Assembly (NCBI GenBank): GCA_028671895.1
Contig: CM053803.1
Coordinates: 48,234,786-48,298,785 of the forward strand
Reading direction: 5' to 3'
Length of the DNA: 64,000 bases
DNA from: Oenanthe sinensis
Lineage: Eukaryota > Streptophyta > Magnoliopsida > Apiales > Apiaceae
In this document: one piece after another, positions 47,169-59,710 of the stretch
Position numbering within the stretch: position 1 is the stretch's first letter
Layout: every line of letters begins with the position of its first letter
Notes under the pieces: generated by a model
What the model was told of the DNA's origin: nothing
The model's database searches: none
What the model saw: only the letters and a program-made list of their open reading frames with translations
Made by a program: the position numbers and the translations under genes

Positions 47169-47886
47169 GGGTTAAATATCAAATACATGACTGACTGCGT
47201 TAAAATGTATCAAATAGGTGACTGACTACAAATTTGACTCATTTTGGTCACTGACTACGTCCAGATGTATCAAATAGGTGACTGACTGCAAATTTGACTC
47301 ATTTTGGTCACTGATTGCACAAATTTGACTCATTTTGGTCACTGATTGCACAATTTGACTCATTTCAGTTTTCCGGCCACCTTGAAAATTTTCCGACGAA
47401 AAAAAATATGCACAAAAAAATCCGAAAAAAATTTATATGTAGTAAAACACCCCGACTTTAAATCTCCTAAACTCAGAATTATCGAAAGGAAATTCAAAAC
47501 TTAAAATCAAAATTAAATAAATCTTGACCCAAATTTATTTAATTTCGATTTTGAGTTTTAAATTTGATTTCGATAATTCTGAGTTTAGGAGATTTAAAGT
47601 CGGGGTGTTTTACTACATATAAATTTTTTTCGGATTTTTTTGTGCATATTTTTTTTCGTCGGAAAATTTTCAAGGTGGCCGGAAAACTGAAATGAGTCAA
47701 ATTGTGTAATCAGTGACCAAAATGAGTCAAATTTGTGCAATCAGTGACCAAAATGAGTCAAATTTGCAGTCAGTCACTTATTTGATACATCTGGACGTAG
47801 TCAGTGACCAAAATGAGTCAAATTTATAGTCAGTCACCTATTTGATACATTTTAACGTAGTCAGTGATGTGTTTGATATTTAACCT
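47169..47886. mobile_element. Complete foldback MULE-type MITE in the BIN4 promoter
   Basis: 718 bases forming a near-perfect hairpin: the left arm from GGGTTAAATATC is repeated in inverse on the right, ending GATATTTAACC, about 345 bases per arm, with a short loop near CTTGACCCAA. Flanks AAACTATAC (47160-47168) and TAACTATAC (47887-47895) are a 9-base duplication with one mismatch, as in Mutator-like elements. Each arm holds three to four TGACTCATTTTGGTCACTGA units. There is no ORF. Confidence 0.9.
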
Positions 47887-48003
47887 TAACTATACACACA
47901 CAAAAACGCTACTCCCCAGTCCCCCTTCCGTCTCACACTAGTCCCTTTTCTTTCAAGATTTTTTATACTCCGTATTCGATTATAATTGTTCGTCCGCCTC
48001 TTT

Positions 48004-49228
48004 TTTTAATGTAGATTTTTTAACAAATTTTAAGCCTGTGTTTAGCTGGCGGGCTGTAGCGGATTAAAATAGCTGACTAATTTATTTGAATAACTATTTT
48101 GTCTTGAAAAAAAATTATTATTTTTTTCAAAATTAGCTTTTTCAGCTGAATAAACTATTTCAATCCGCAAACTATTAAACACACATATCAGATGATTCAC
48201 TTGAACAAATCTCTAATTTACCTCCATCTTCTAATTTTTACTCAAATTTCTAACTTCTAAATAACCCCCTAAATTTATTTTTATATATTATTTATATATA
48301 TATAAATTCTTAGGAACTTTTATTCGATTCTGGGAGAAGAACGTATGACAGACATGAGAGTTGTAAAGTCAAAAGCAATCGAAAAAATTAATAATTTATG
48401 AACATCAATATTGATGTTACTTATTTATTTTTAAATAATTAGATTTACAAATGAGGGAATGAGTTAGAATCCAACTCAAAATCTGGAAATGAATCATTTA
48501 TCAATTACGCTAATACTGATATTATTTGATCGCACATGTAACTAAATGTTAGAAAATTATTTTCCAGTTATCAAGCATTATAACATAAGAACATTGTAAC
48601 AAAATAAAATATTTTGAATAATGAAAATATATATATATATATATATATATAAGAGTTGTATAAACAATTCTTATCTATTCTATATTAGTAAAGTTGTAGG
48701 GTAAATATTTGGTTCGGTCCAGTCATTTTGTCTTTCACGGAACTTCAAATACATGTATGTTATTCAATTTCAAACACTCTTTTAATTTTTGACTCTCACT
48801 CAATTTCAAATACATATTCCCTACTCAATTTCAAACATGTTTCAATTTTCTAATTACTCAACCTTTTAAATTTATTTAAAATCATAACTTATTAATTAAA
48901 TTTTATGAATTTTAAAATAATAATATTATTTCATTTATATTAATTATATTTTATTACTATATTATATCTATATTATCTATACTTTTATAGCGGAAAATAT
49001 TTGTTCAGTCGATGGTCCGTCTACTATAGTCTATTTGTGTCTTACTCAATTTCAAATACCCTCTTTTCATTAAATTTTAATTAAAATATAGAGTTGTACT
49101 CATAATCTACTAATTGAAATAGAGACAAAAAAATTTATGATTTTATTGTTCCTAAAAAGATTTTAATATTTCACTTTCATCATCGTTCAAACACTTTAAT
49201 TTATTTAAAATTATAATTTTATAATTAA

Positions 49229-49259
<31 letters not shown>

Positions 49260-49517
49260 CACTATAATTCTTCTACTCAACTTCAAACACACCTTTTTAA
49301 TTAAATTTTAAATTAAAATATACTTTATCAAACAGATATTGTAACACCCCCTTCCCAAAATGAGACGAGAAGTTACTTATCAAATCACAAACATGTATAC
49401 AGAGTACTAAAATCCACCAAACTTAATAATTAAATATGTCCAACATGTCTCCAAACTAATATTAATACCTCCAAAATAATTCAAAATGATAATTGTGAAT
49501 AAATCCAAAATCTCTAA
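48004..49517. repeat. Tandem duplication, unit A (about 1.5 kb)
   Basis: Begins TTTTAATGTAGATTTTTTAAC and ends CCAAAATCTCTAAT. It contains GGCTGTAGCGGATT, a long TA run, GTTGTATAAACAATTC, and at 49340-49517 the first 178 bases of the LTR found at 51121, preceded by its flank. AT-rich, non-coding. Confidence 0.88.
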
Positions 49518-50181
49518 TTTTAATGTAGATTTTTTAGCAAATTTTAAGGCTGTGTTCCGCAATCAATCAGTGATTAGTAGTTGGCTGTAGCGGATTGAAT
49601 TACCTGACTAATTTATTTGAATAACTGTTTTGTCTTGAAAAAACTTTTAATATAAAAAGTTATAACTTTTTTCAAAATTAGCTTTTTTAGCTGAATAAAC
49701 CATTTCAATCCGCTAGCTATTAAACACATATTAGAGGATTTACTTGAACAAATCTCTAATTTACCTCTATCTTCTAATTTCTACTCAAATCTCTAACTTC
49801 CAAATAACCCCCTAAATTTATTTTTATATATTATTTATATATATATATATAAATTCTTAGGAACTTTTATTTGATTCGGGGAGAAGAACGTGTAACAAAC
49901 ATAAGAGTTGTAAAGTCAAAAGCAATCGAAAGAATTTAATAATTTATGAGCATCAATACTGATGTTATTTATTTATTTTTAAATAATTAGATTTATAGAT
50001 TTACAAATGAGGGAATGAGTTAGAATCCAAACTCAAAACCTGGAAGTGAATCATTTATCAATTACGCTAATACTGATATTATTTGATCGCACATGTAACT
50101 AAATGTTAGAAAATTATTTTCCAGTTATCAAGCATTATAACATAAGAACATTGTAACTAAATAAAATATTTTGAATAATGA

Positions 50182-50213
<32 letters not shown>

Positions 50214-50390
50214 AGGTGGAGCCAGAGACTCTATATATCAACCGTTGATCTACTCGCAATCCAACAGAATCTTCATTTAAAAATTAAGAAAATCTTACTT
50301 TAAAAGAATCTACGGTCACGATTAAAAGAATCTACGGTCACGATTGAGGTATCTGGTTCTCTTGCTAAGGAGGATCTCTCTTGAACCTTA

Positions 50391-50422
<32 letters not shown>

Positions 50423-50997
50423 GAGTTGTATAAACAATTCTTATCTATTCTGTATTAGTAAAGTTGTAGGGTAAATATTTTGTCCGGTCCGATCATTTTG
50501 TCTTCCACCGAACTTCAAATATATGTATGCTATTTAATTTCAAACACTCTTTTAATTTTTGATTCTCACTCAACTTCAAATACATGTTCCCTACTCAATT
50601 TCAAACATGTTTCAATTTCTTCATTACTCAATCTTTTTAATTTATTTAAAATCATAACTTATTAATTAAATTTTATGAATTTTAAAATAATATTATTATT
50701 TCATTTATATTAATTATATTTTATTACTATATTATATCTATATTATCTATACTTTTATAGCGGAAAATGTTTGTTCAGTCGATGGTCCGTCTACTATAGT
50801 CTATTTGTGCCTTACTCAACTTCAAATACACTCTTTTCATTAAATTTTAATTAAAATATAGAGTTGTACTCATAATCTACTAATTGAAATAGAGACAAAA
50901 AACTTTATGATTTATCGTTCCTAAAAAGATTTTAATATTTCAATTTCATCATCGTTCAAACACTTTAATTTATTTAAAATTATAATTTTATAATTAA

Positions 50998-51043
<46 letters not shown>

Positions 51044-51299
51044 TATAATTCTTCTACTCAACTTCAAACACACCTTTTTAATTAAATTTTTAATTAAAAT
51101 ATACTTTATCAAACAGATATTGTAACACCCCCTTCCCAAAATGAGACGAGAAATTACTTATCAAATCACAAACATGTATACAGAGTACTAAAATTCACCA
51201 AACTTAATAATTAAATATGTCCAACATGTCTCCAAACTAATATCAATACCTCCAAAATAATTCAAAATGATAAATGTGAATAAATCCAAAATCTCTAAT
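49518..51299. repeat. Tandem duplication, unit B (about 1.78 kb)
   Basis: The same order as unit A from TTTTAATGTAGATTTTTTAGC to CCAAAATCTCTAAT, but longer by about 267 bases, mainly through a 187-base MITE at 50208-50394 and TA-run expansion. Unlike unit A it continues into the remainder of the LTR, so the duplication postdates the LTR. Confidence 0.88.
50208..50394. mobile_element. Micron-like MITE inside a TA microsatellite
   Basis: The left end, AGGGTAAGGT, and the complement of the right end, AGAGTAAGGTTC, are short inverted repeats. It is bounded on both sides by TA repeats, and unit A has only the TA run at this place. Inside is a 22-base tandem repeat, AAAAGAATCTACGGTCACGA and two more bases, at about 50302-50345. 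No ORF. Confidence 0.7.
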
Positions 51300-52584
51300 A
51301 ATAAAAATGACTAAAATTATCCTTTAAGTTCAAACGTTCTAATAAATGTAAATAAGGGAGCTCTCCATCACACAGCCCAAGATTCCCCCAAGTACCTGTC
51401 AGAAGAAAGAATACGGCATGAACCAAATGCCCAGTACGGATTGAAATACAGTTTATAAAACAAAAACAAGATACATAGTTTGACAATTATAAATAAACAT
51501 TATTTTTAAAAAAATAAGGCTGAAGCAAAAAGGGGTTAGGATATTTCATATCGATACAAAGCAGATAATAGATACACACATCATAGGGTACCTAATGCGT
51601 GCAACAAACCGGACAACGTGTACGACATATGCAACGTCATCGCTAAATATCCAATCACAAATCAAATCAAATTTTAGGTATACTCACGTATCCTCAAACA
51701 AATATCAAATGCGCAAAGCTCGCCACCTGAGCTATCACAAGGATACACCGTGACTAATCACACTGCCACGGAAGTGTCATGCCATTGGTGTTGCAATGAC
51801 ATGGCTGTAGTACCCCTATAGCTGGTTAAATCGGTATACCATATATCACTCTAAGGGTTCAAATAAAATAATTTTCACAATTTTAAAATCACCTAAACAG
51901 ATGTTTCAAATATTATACGCAGATATGTAACATACATAATTTTTGAAAATCGTAGAGACAAATATTTAAATATTTCGAAACAGACTTTAAAATAACTTTC
52001 GGAGAATCAAAACAGTTAAAACGAATAATAACGGAAGGAACAAATTTACGAACGGAACGAATTAAATATAACTAATCCTAAAAAGAATAGCACTGAAGAG
52101 AAAGGAGACGAAATCTGTACCTTAGGATAACAATAATAGATACTAACGAAATTATCCAGACCGAATACGATGCTTTTAGCCCGCTAGTATTTTCACTATG
52201 TCCGTATCTCACCATGCCCACATTTCAATGATGTTTGTGTTTATATATAATCCCCATGCACTCCTCCGAATACACATCAAACTCAAGAATTAAAAACGGA
52301 GATGTATGATTCTTGCATATTACCAGAACATGAAATTCCCTTGTTTTTCTTTTGACCCGAGCAGCTAGTTTAAGGGTTTTTAATAAATAATTCATATGTT
52401 TATATGTACATATAGACTCTTAATAATTATTATGCTTCTAATCTAATTAACATTTTATTACAAATTCTATTTCTAATCAAATTCAATATAATAAATATTA
52501 TGGTTAAAAAAATAATCTTACAAATTCTAATCTAATTCTAATTATTATTACTAATATCTAAATAAATAAATTACGGATATTACA
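51121..52584 (-). repeat. Ty3/chromovirus-like solo LTR
   Basis: 1464 bases. On the minus strand it starts TGTAATATCCGTAATTT and ends GGAAGGGGGTGTTACA. GATAT is duplicated exactly at 51116-51120 and 52585-52589. No internal domain is attached, so it is a solo LTR. Confidence 0.9.
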
Positions 52585-53474
52585 GATATATTATATATAC
52601 AACTCTATTTTGAACAGATATATTATACATACAACTCTATCATCGGTGTAGCGTTCTTTCTATACAACCGCTCGCGCATAATATTATATTATATTTAAAT
52701 TATAGCATCTATTTTCTTTATTAACAATAATGTTACGATCCTCCTTCTTAATAATAAAATAAATAAATTACCACATTAACTTAAATATTTAACTTATGTA
52801 AAGTAATTTGCGTATACTATATATATTATACATACAATTTTATTGTAATCCTCTTTTATACAAATGTTCAAGGGTAATATTATTTTATATTTAAATTATA
52901 TAATATAGTTTCTATTCTAGGAATAAAATTATAATATAATTTTATCTAATATACTTGTATTAACATTTAACTCAATTTCTTCACTGTTTTTTAATTTATT
53001 TAAAATTACACTCTATTAATCATATCTCATGAATATTAAAATAAACAAATTAACATATCATAATAATATATATAGCATATAAAAAATTAATAATAAAATA
53101 AATTACTATATTAAATTAAATAATCTTATAAAGTAATTAATATATAATTTATTAATTTAGTTCATATTTAACACGATTTATAAACCAGTATATACCTAAG
53201 AAAGCAAGTCATAATAAATATTTTAATAAAAAAATAATAAAAGAAGAGAGAAACAAAAATAGTTAAAGCCCTAGCCCCTAGACAATACAGTCACAACAAA
53301 AGTGAGGGTCGTGTAAACAGCTGCAGTCCCGGAAGGAAGTTACAAAGGGGCAAAACAGGGAATTAGCAGCCCATGTTATCCTCTTAAAAGCCAGACTCCA
53401 TCCCCAAGCAATACACACACACACACAGAGACTACTAACTAAAAGGGGTTTGAATAATTGGTGTAAAATAAAAC
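52585..53474. other. AT-rich repeat family members and HP30 5' flank
   Basis: Two or three copies of the ATATTATACATACAACT repeat (52600-52690 and 52820-52890) followed by plain AT-rich DNA. From about 53270 the base composition becomes balanced. An ACACACACACAC run at about 53410 lies in the probable HP30 leader. Confidence 0.5.
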
Positions 53475-56400
53475 ATGGCAGAAGGGAAACAAGGAGTGGT
53501 GATGATGATGGGTCAAAATGAAAACCCAATAACCCAATTTCAAACCAAGTATAAGGAATTTGAAAGTGGGTTCAAGACCTGGCTTGCTAAGCAGTCATTG
53601 GGTGTTGAAGCAGCTGTGGTGACTGCTACAAGTGCTGTTCAGGGTGCAGCCATCGGTGGCTTCATGGGAACACTCTCCGGTGATGTCAGTTCTGTTCTTC
53701 CCACTCCTCCCCCTAATGCTGCTCTCAATCCTCAAGCCATGGCTTCTCTTCAACAAGCTCAGGTCCTTTTTCCCCTCCTGTATACTAGTATACCTTTTTT
53801 GTATATATGTGTGTGTGTGTGTGTGCCTATATATGATTTTTAATGTAAATCTTTTTTAGTTAGATGGGATTGATTGTGTTAGTTAATGCATCCTAATTTT
53901 GAGTTTGTCAACAACTTTCAGTTCTGTAATAATTGAATTATTGTTATGCTTGCAGGCTCTTGCAGGGGGTCCTTTGGTACAAGCCCGTAATTTTGCTGTT
54001 ATGACAGGTGTGAATGCCGGTATTACTTGCATTATGAAAAGAATACGTGGCAAGGAGGATGTCCAATCGAGGCAAGTTTTTGCAATACCTTGTCGTTTCC
54101 CTTTAATCTTTTTATGTAATTACACTGCAAAAAGTTGCTATTTTTATTTTTGGGGTGTCATCTCCTTAATTTAGTTTGTAACTTTTAATAGCTTGGTGGA
54201 GCATTTCTAGGTTTGTAGTTTCTAAGTTTGTCGTACTTGGTGGAATAATAAGATGTCATGCCACATTTAGTGCTAGTTTAGTACATGTACTGTATATGTA
54301 ATAACAGGGGTCCAAGTTGTAATGTCCTTGTATATTATGTGTTTGAAATGCGAGAGCTCACTATAATATGGTCTTTCTGAAATGTAATTATTTATCATTC
54401 TCCAAGTGTCTGCATATCTTAGGTTCTGAATCTGTTATTGCAGTATGGTTGCAGCTTTTGGTTCTGGAGCCATGTTTTCATTGGTGAGCGGAATGGGTGG
54501 TCCTAATCCGGCTGCAAATGTTGTGACATCAGGCCTTTTCTTTGCACTGGTTCAGGGTGGAATCTTTAAGGTAATTGAGTGGAAGGAAAAAAATTTATAA
54601 TTGCCTCACTGTGTAATATATATTTGTGTTTTTGATTTAGTATCATCCTTAGACAAACTATATCTTTTTTTAATAATCGTGATTGTTGCAGCAACTAAGA
54701 ATGCACACAAAAGAGAAAAGAGGATGGATCAGAACCCATAAAAAGAGACATGTTTGCCAACTGAATAATCCAATTCAATAACATCCAGATGTAAATGTAA
54801 TAAAAGATTGCATCTCCTCGTATAACCTGAAATTAATTCTAATTTAAAGGAAACTACTTTTAATCAATATTAGCTTGTTAGAACAAATCCTAGAACCTCT
54901 CATTAACTTATTGATCGAATATGGTTAAGAATATCTTATTAACTTATTGATCAATATGATTAAACTTCATAAGGAATTACAATTATAATTAATCTTAATA
55001 TCTTATTATCAAATAATATCTATTAAATAATGCATAAAATATATACAAAAGTGTTTGCTAAATTTCTTGCTCCTCAGTCTTATTTTGTCCCCTAAATAAA
55101 ACTCTTCCACAAGGAGATGATTTGTGGCAGATCTTGAAGACTTCAATTTCAACCCTATGAATGTTATTTTTGGAAAAACCTAAAAAGAATAAAATATTTT
55201 TACATGGTAACAGTTCCCATCACGGTGTCTTCGACAAAAAAGTCAATATGTTCCGTCATGATGATGCTAATATCCTCTTCCACATTGTCAATTTCAGACA
55301 CCCATTTATGTCTTCTTTTCTAGTGTCGATAAACCGATGCGTAGGAGGTTCAATAATATGATTTTCTTCAACTATATGAACATATCTCGCCACGTGACTT
55401 ATTGTCCTTGTGTTCTGTAATAGGTTCTATCTGCATTTTTCCTTAACCTCATCTAACCTCTTAGTCTTCGACTGTAACAGGCAAACAAAAAAGTTTGGTA
55501 TCAATAGTTCAATACAAGTGATAGTTGCTGTTAAGTTTTAAACATTTTCAAGTAATTGATCCCTTAGATTGTTATTAGGTGGGTCTTGTTACTACCCGGA
55601 AACTGTGATGGTTGCACTGTAGTAATTCTCTAGTTATTCCATTGTTTTCTCTCGTTTAAGAAAATGTTATTCATATTTATTTAAAGCTTTTCCAACAAAA
55701 CAATTGCCACAATTATATTTGTAAGCAGTACCTGTAATGATAAAAAGTGGCCATGATGATGAACAATAACTTTTTGGTGTTGATGTGATATTGCTTGGTA
55801 TTTTCATGGAAGAGTGGCTGGATGTTGGGTGTCTAATGCCGATTTGATGGAGGACAAGAATTAAGAAGGAAAACAATAAAAATATAAACATGGGTGGATT
55901 AATTGCAGAAGAAAGAATAAATGATGGATCACAAGCCATACAAAGAGAAATAATTCTCAACTTAATAATTCAATTTAGCAAGGTCTAAAAATAATAAAGA
56001 ATACATTTTATATAGTTTGTGAACCCTCAACTATTCTTAATAACAAGGAAACTACTCTGATTTAATATTAGCTTGTTAGTACTAATCTAGAATATTCCCT
56101 GTCATCTGTTTGTTTAAGATAATTTACTTCATAGTTCATAATAAGTTACTGGACCGCCATACCAGGGGGGGCTCCCTTTACCTAGCAGAAAGAATTATCA
56201 TTTCTAGGAAAGGCCTTTCTCAGAGTTTAGTTTTGAAAATCAATTGCACAGCCTACTTCTCTTGCTTGCTGCTCGTCTTGTAAGCAATCTTATCTTTCAA
56301 AAAAAATCTAAAAAGGTCTGGAAACTATCTTATCATCCGTTAAATGTTGTGCTAGTATGGAAATATATCATTCCCAATTTCTCAGTGGGCCCGATCATGG

Positions 56401-57146
56401 TCTAAATTTCTTGTCTGCTACTATATCAGGATTTTACATGAGTGGAACTTGCACCTAAACAGAGTGGTGCACTTACCAATAAACTAAATAGATTTCATCT
56501 ACATGAGTTGATCTTGCACCTTAATAGAGTTGGATTGGATTCTGGTATTGAATAGACGAATTAAATGTACATTAATAGTGTTGCTTTCAGATATTCCATA
56601 TTGCTGGAGTGCAACAAATAAGTTACACACAAACAAACACAATATGAAGACCATTTATTTGTTACACTTAAGAGGTTCAAAAATTTGATGTTAAGCTTTA
56701 ACTGTGTGCTGTGCAGCTAGGTGAGAAATTCTCTAAACCCCCAGTTGAAGATGTTTTATATAATAAAACTAGAAGCATGTTGTCAAGTCTTGGCCTCCAA
56801 AATTATGAGAAGAATTTTAAGAAAGGCTTGTTAAATGACAATACTTTGCCTTTGCTCACTGACAGGCAAGCAATTGGATTTGACTCATTTTATATGTGTG
56901 TTTTTTCAACTGATAACATGTTCTAACTCTTTGATTGCTTCTTATATAAATCAGTGCTCTTCGAGATGTACGAATCCCTCCTGGCCCAAGGCTCATCATT
57001 CTTGATCGCATCCAAAGGTCTGACACCTGCTCCATTATGTTTCAAGTTTGTATATACTTTATCACTGAATTCCAAAACATTCCTTTGTTCTTACTGAATT
57101 TTTTTCCTGAAGGGACCCTGCGCTCAAAGAAACGCGAGGACGCTAA
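53475..57146 (+). CDS. Plastid PRAT family protein with SAM domain (HP30-type preprotein transport), 6 exons
   Basis: Exons 53475-53762, 53956-54071, 54444-54570, 56717-56865, 56955-57017, 57113-57146 encode 258 residues. The amino half is a Tim17/Tim22/Tim23 (PRAT) domain with glycine-rich membrane helices (VQGAAIGGFMGTLSG, ALAGGPLVQARNFAVMTGVNAG, FGSGAMFSLVSGMGG). The carboxy end is a SAM domain (LGLQNYEKNFKKGLLND, LPLLTDSALRDVRIPPGPRL). This layout is that of the HP30 proteins of the chloroplast inner envelope, which help import proteins lacking a cleavable transit peptide; here the same role is inferred. The start gives the usual short leader before NPITQFQTKYKEFESGFK. Introns 2 and 4 use GC donors. 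Intron 3 is 2.1 kb. Only the orthologue (HP30-1 or HP30-2) is uncertain. Confidence 0.92.
54690..56110. repeat. Two related AT-rich segments within HP30 intron 3
   Basis: About 200 bases at 54695-54900 and 55905-56100 share GGATCA-AA-CCATA, GGAAACTACT and AATATTAGCTTGTTAG in the same order. They may be decayed LTRs of a lost copia element; the sequence between shows no clear retroelement protein. Confidence 0.4.
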
Positions 57147-57150
57147 GTTT

Positions 57151-58588
57151 CCAGAGTAGATCTTATGGAATGAGCAAAATGTATTTCTGCTTCATATAGA
57201 GATATTGGGCATATTGTATTAAATTATCTTATAGTCCTGTTGCTAATGGTATACCTGGTTAGGAAACATGGACAGATCTGTTCTAGTTCAATTTATTTGT
57301 CGGTGAAATCTTCGTATCGGTTTCTTTGTGTGTGTTAATTGAACACGCATTCATTTTGCCTTTAAAATTGTTTGAACTCAGGAGGCGAGAGCGGTAGCAA
57401 GAGTCTTTGGTCATTTATGGTACTTCTTATAGCTTGATGTTTGCAACAAAGGTTTTCTAAAACAAGGATGCAGTAGACAATCCCCTGTCTTGACAAAACG
57501 AAACCAGTAATGGTTTACATGGCAAAAACAAATAGAAATTTGTTATGTTAATGTAAATTCACATGATTAACTCCATTTTATTGTGGACTGTGCAAACCTG
57601 ATGTCCCCCAAATCATTGCCAATATACACTTGGATCTATTTAATGGATTACTTAATTGTAGCACAAAGGGAGTTGATTCTAAATTTCTAATGATCACATA
57701 ATAATTGAAGTATTGGTATTTTTCAGGCCGCCTCGTGTACATGTGGAATAGATATTTACTTAATTGTTAATATAGGATTTGGACACTGCAATTGGAATAA
57801 TATAGATCCATTATATTACTAATATAATTTGGTAATATAGAATTTAAAATAAAATTTTGGACACCGCACTTGGTGTAAACCTAACAAATATAACTGTGAA
57901 TTGTGAATTTGAAAGTGAGGTAATTAATTGAAAAAAATAAATTAATTTTATCTATTTGATATCATTTTAAAATTATACATTAAATAATAAATTTTATTTT
58001 AATATTCAAAATTATATTTTAAATTTCACAATATAACAATAAATACATTAATTTAACACTAGTTTTCAATATAGCGGTCGCAATTTCTCCCCAGTCGTCA
58101 CTCGTGACACTCTATATTACTTCGATATACACCCTGGAATCTTGGAGTCCTCTACTAGAGGCTTAAAGTTTGACCATTTTAAGATAATTCAACCCCGTAG
58201 TGGACGATTTCAATTCTTGCTAGCGTGGGTCTTGGACTAATTTTTATGAATTCGATTCATTTTAATTGGTGAAATTTTTGTGTATACAAGTTCATCGTTA
58301 TTAATAAATAAAAAATTAATAAAAAAAATTGATAACTAAACTTTTAATATGTGTCCATGAACAACATACTAAAGAAACTGTTTTAATAATACTATTATGC
58401 GCAATTTTCCGTATAGTCCTGGAGTAGTCAATTCAATTATATTATATTTGAGTAGTCAATTCCACACAAAGTGCAATTTAGTTTATGGAATGTTATCGAA
58501 TTTGAATGAACGGAAATTAAGATAGTATAAGAATAAAATATTATGTTTGATATATGTATTTGGTTGAATGATATAATTGTGAAACATC
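57151..58588. repeat. Tandem duplication, unit A (1438 bases), downstream of HP30
   Basis: Begins CCAGAGTAGATCTTATGG four bases after the HP30 stop codon, so the presumed HP30 3' UTR is inside it. Later blocks include GGGAGTTGATTCTAAATTT and TTTTGGACACCGCACTTGG. No ORF of interest. Confidence 0.9.
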
Positions 58589-59710
58589 CCAGAGTAGATC
58601 TTATGGAATGAGCAAAATGTATTTCTGCTTCATATAGAGATATTGGGCATATTGTGTTAAATTATCTTATAGTCCTGTTGCTAATGGTATACCTGGTTAG
58701 GAAACATGGACAGATCTGTTCTAGTTCAATTTATTTCTCGGTGAAATCTTCGTATCGGTTTCTTTGTGTGTGTTAATTGAACACGCATTCATTTTGCCTT
58801 TAAAATTGTTTGAACCCTGGAGGCGACGGGGGTACTATCACCGGGGCAAAGAGTCTTTGGTCATTTATGGTACTTCTTATATCTTTGATGTCTGCAACAA
58901 AGGTTTTCTAAAACAAGGATGCAAACGAAAATAGTATATTACATGGCAAAAACAAATAGAAATTGGTTATGTTAATGCCTGATTTCCCCAAAATCATTGC
59001 CATTCTTTTATATACACGCTTCGGCAAAAATCTATTTAGGGTCATTTGAGAGTATTGTTGAAAACTGTTGTGTTGTGAGAAAAAGTGCGGGTAGAAAAAA
59101 TGTTGTCAGGAAAATCAGATGACTGTTTGGTAATTTTTTTGATTTATGCATATTTTGAGATGTAATATATAAAAATAATGTTTTTAGGAAGGTTTGATGA
59201 TGAAATTGGTAGTTACTTCGTGCAAAAGCTGAAAGCAATTTTTCCCAAAAATATAGGGAGACGTGCTTTTGCTAAGAGCAACTTTTAGACTAAAAACACT
59301 TTTTCACACGGTAATTTTTATAATTTACCAAACATCTTTCTGACAGTTTTTTAACAAAAAACTGTTATAACTGTCTATAACAGCAATACCAAACGGGGAC
59401 TAATGGGCTACTTAATTGTTGCACAAGGGAGTTGATTCTAAATTTGTAATGGTCACAAAACAATTGGTGTATTGGTGTTTTGCAGGCCGCCGTTAATAAT
59501 ATACTGTATGATCTGCACACTGCAATTGGAATAATATAGATATAGATACATTATAATATATTAATAATATAATTTGGTAATATAGAATTTAAAAATAAAA
59601 TTTTGGACACCGCACTTGGTGTAAACATAACAAACATAATTATGAATTTAAAAGTGAGGTAATTAATTAAAAAATTAATTAATTTTATCTATTTGATATC
59701 AATTTAAAAT
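58589..59710. repeat. Tandem duplication, unit B, cut by the Ty3-like element
   Basis: Restarts CCAGAGTAGATCTTATGG at 58589 and follows unit A to GATATCAATTTAAAAT, the equivalent of 57973, where the LTR at 59711 begins. About 615 bases of the unit should lie on the far side of the element. Confidence 0.9.
59039..59400. mobile_element. MITE inserted in unit B only
   Basis: A 362-base insert absent from unit A, which reads CTATTTAATGGATTAC there. The ends are GGGTCATTTGAGAG and the complement GTCCCCGTTTGGTATTG, imperfect inverted repeats resembling PIF/Harbinger MITEs (GGGNCNGTTTGG). TA (or TTA/CTA) flanks it. Its interior has complementary stretches around ACTGTTTGGTAA and TTACCAAACA. Confidence 0.7.

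Noticed and set aside
47169..47886. Possible microRNA precursor in the long hairpin
   Set aside because: Arm length of about 345 bases, internal tandem units and a 9-base target duplication fit a foldback transposon, not a miRNA gene.
53475..53859. Longer reading of HP30 exon 1 into a GT-repeat stretch
   Set aside because: The frame runs into intron 1 (TGTGTGTG); the CAG|GTCC donor at 53762 and exon 2 at 53956 give the family sequence.
55161..55361. Possible coding exon inside HP30 intron 3
   Set aside because: Including it would break the join between GGIFK and LGEKF, which matches the family; the sequence is more likely repeat-derived.
59039..59400. Stowaway identity for the MITE in duplication unit B
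   Set aside because: Although TA flanks it, the ends are not CTCCCTC-like; the GTTTGG-type ends fit PIF/Harbinger better.
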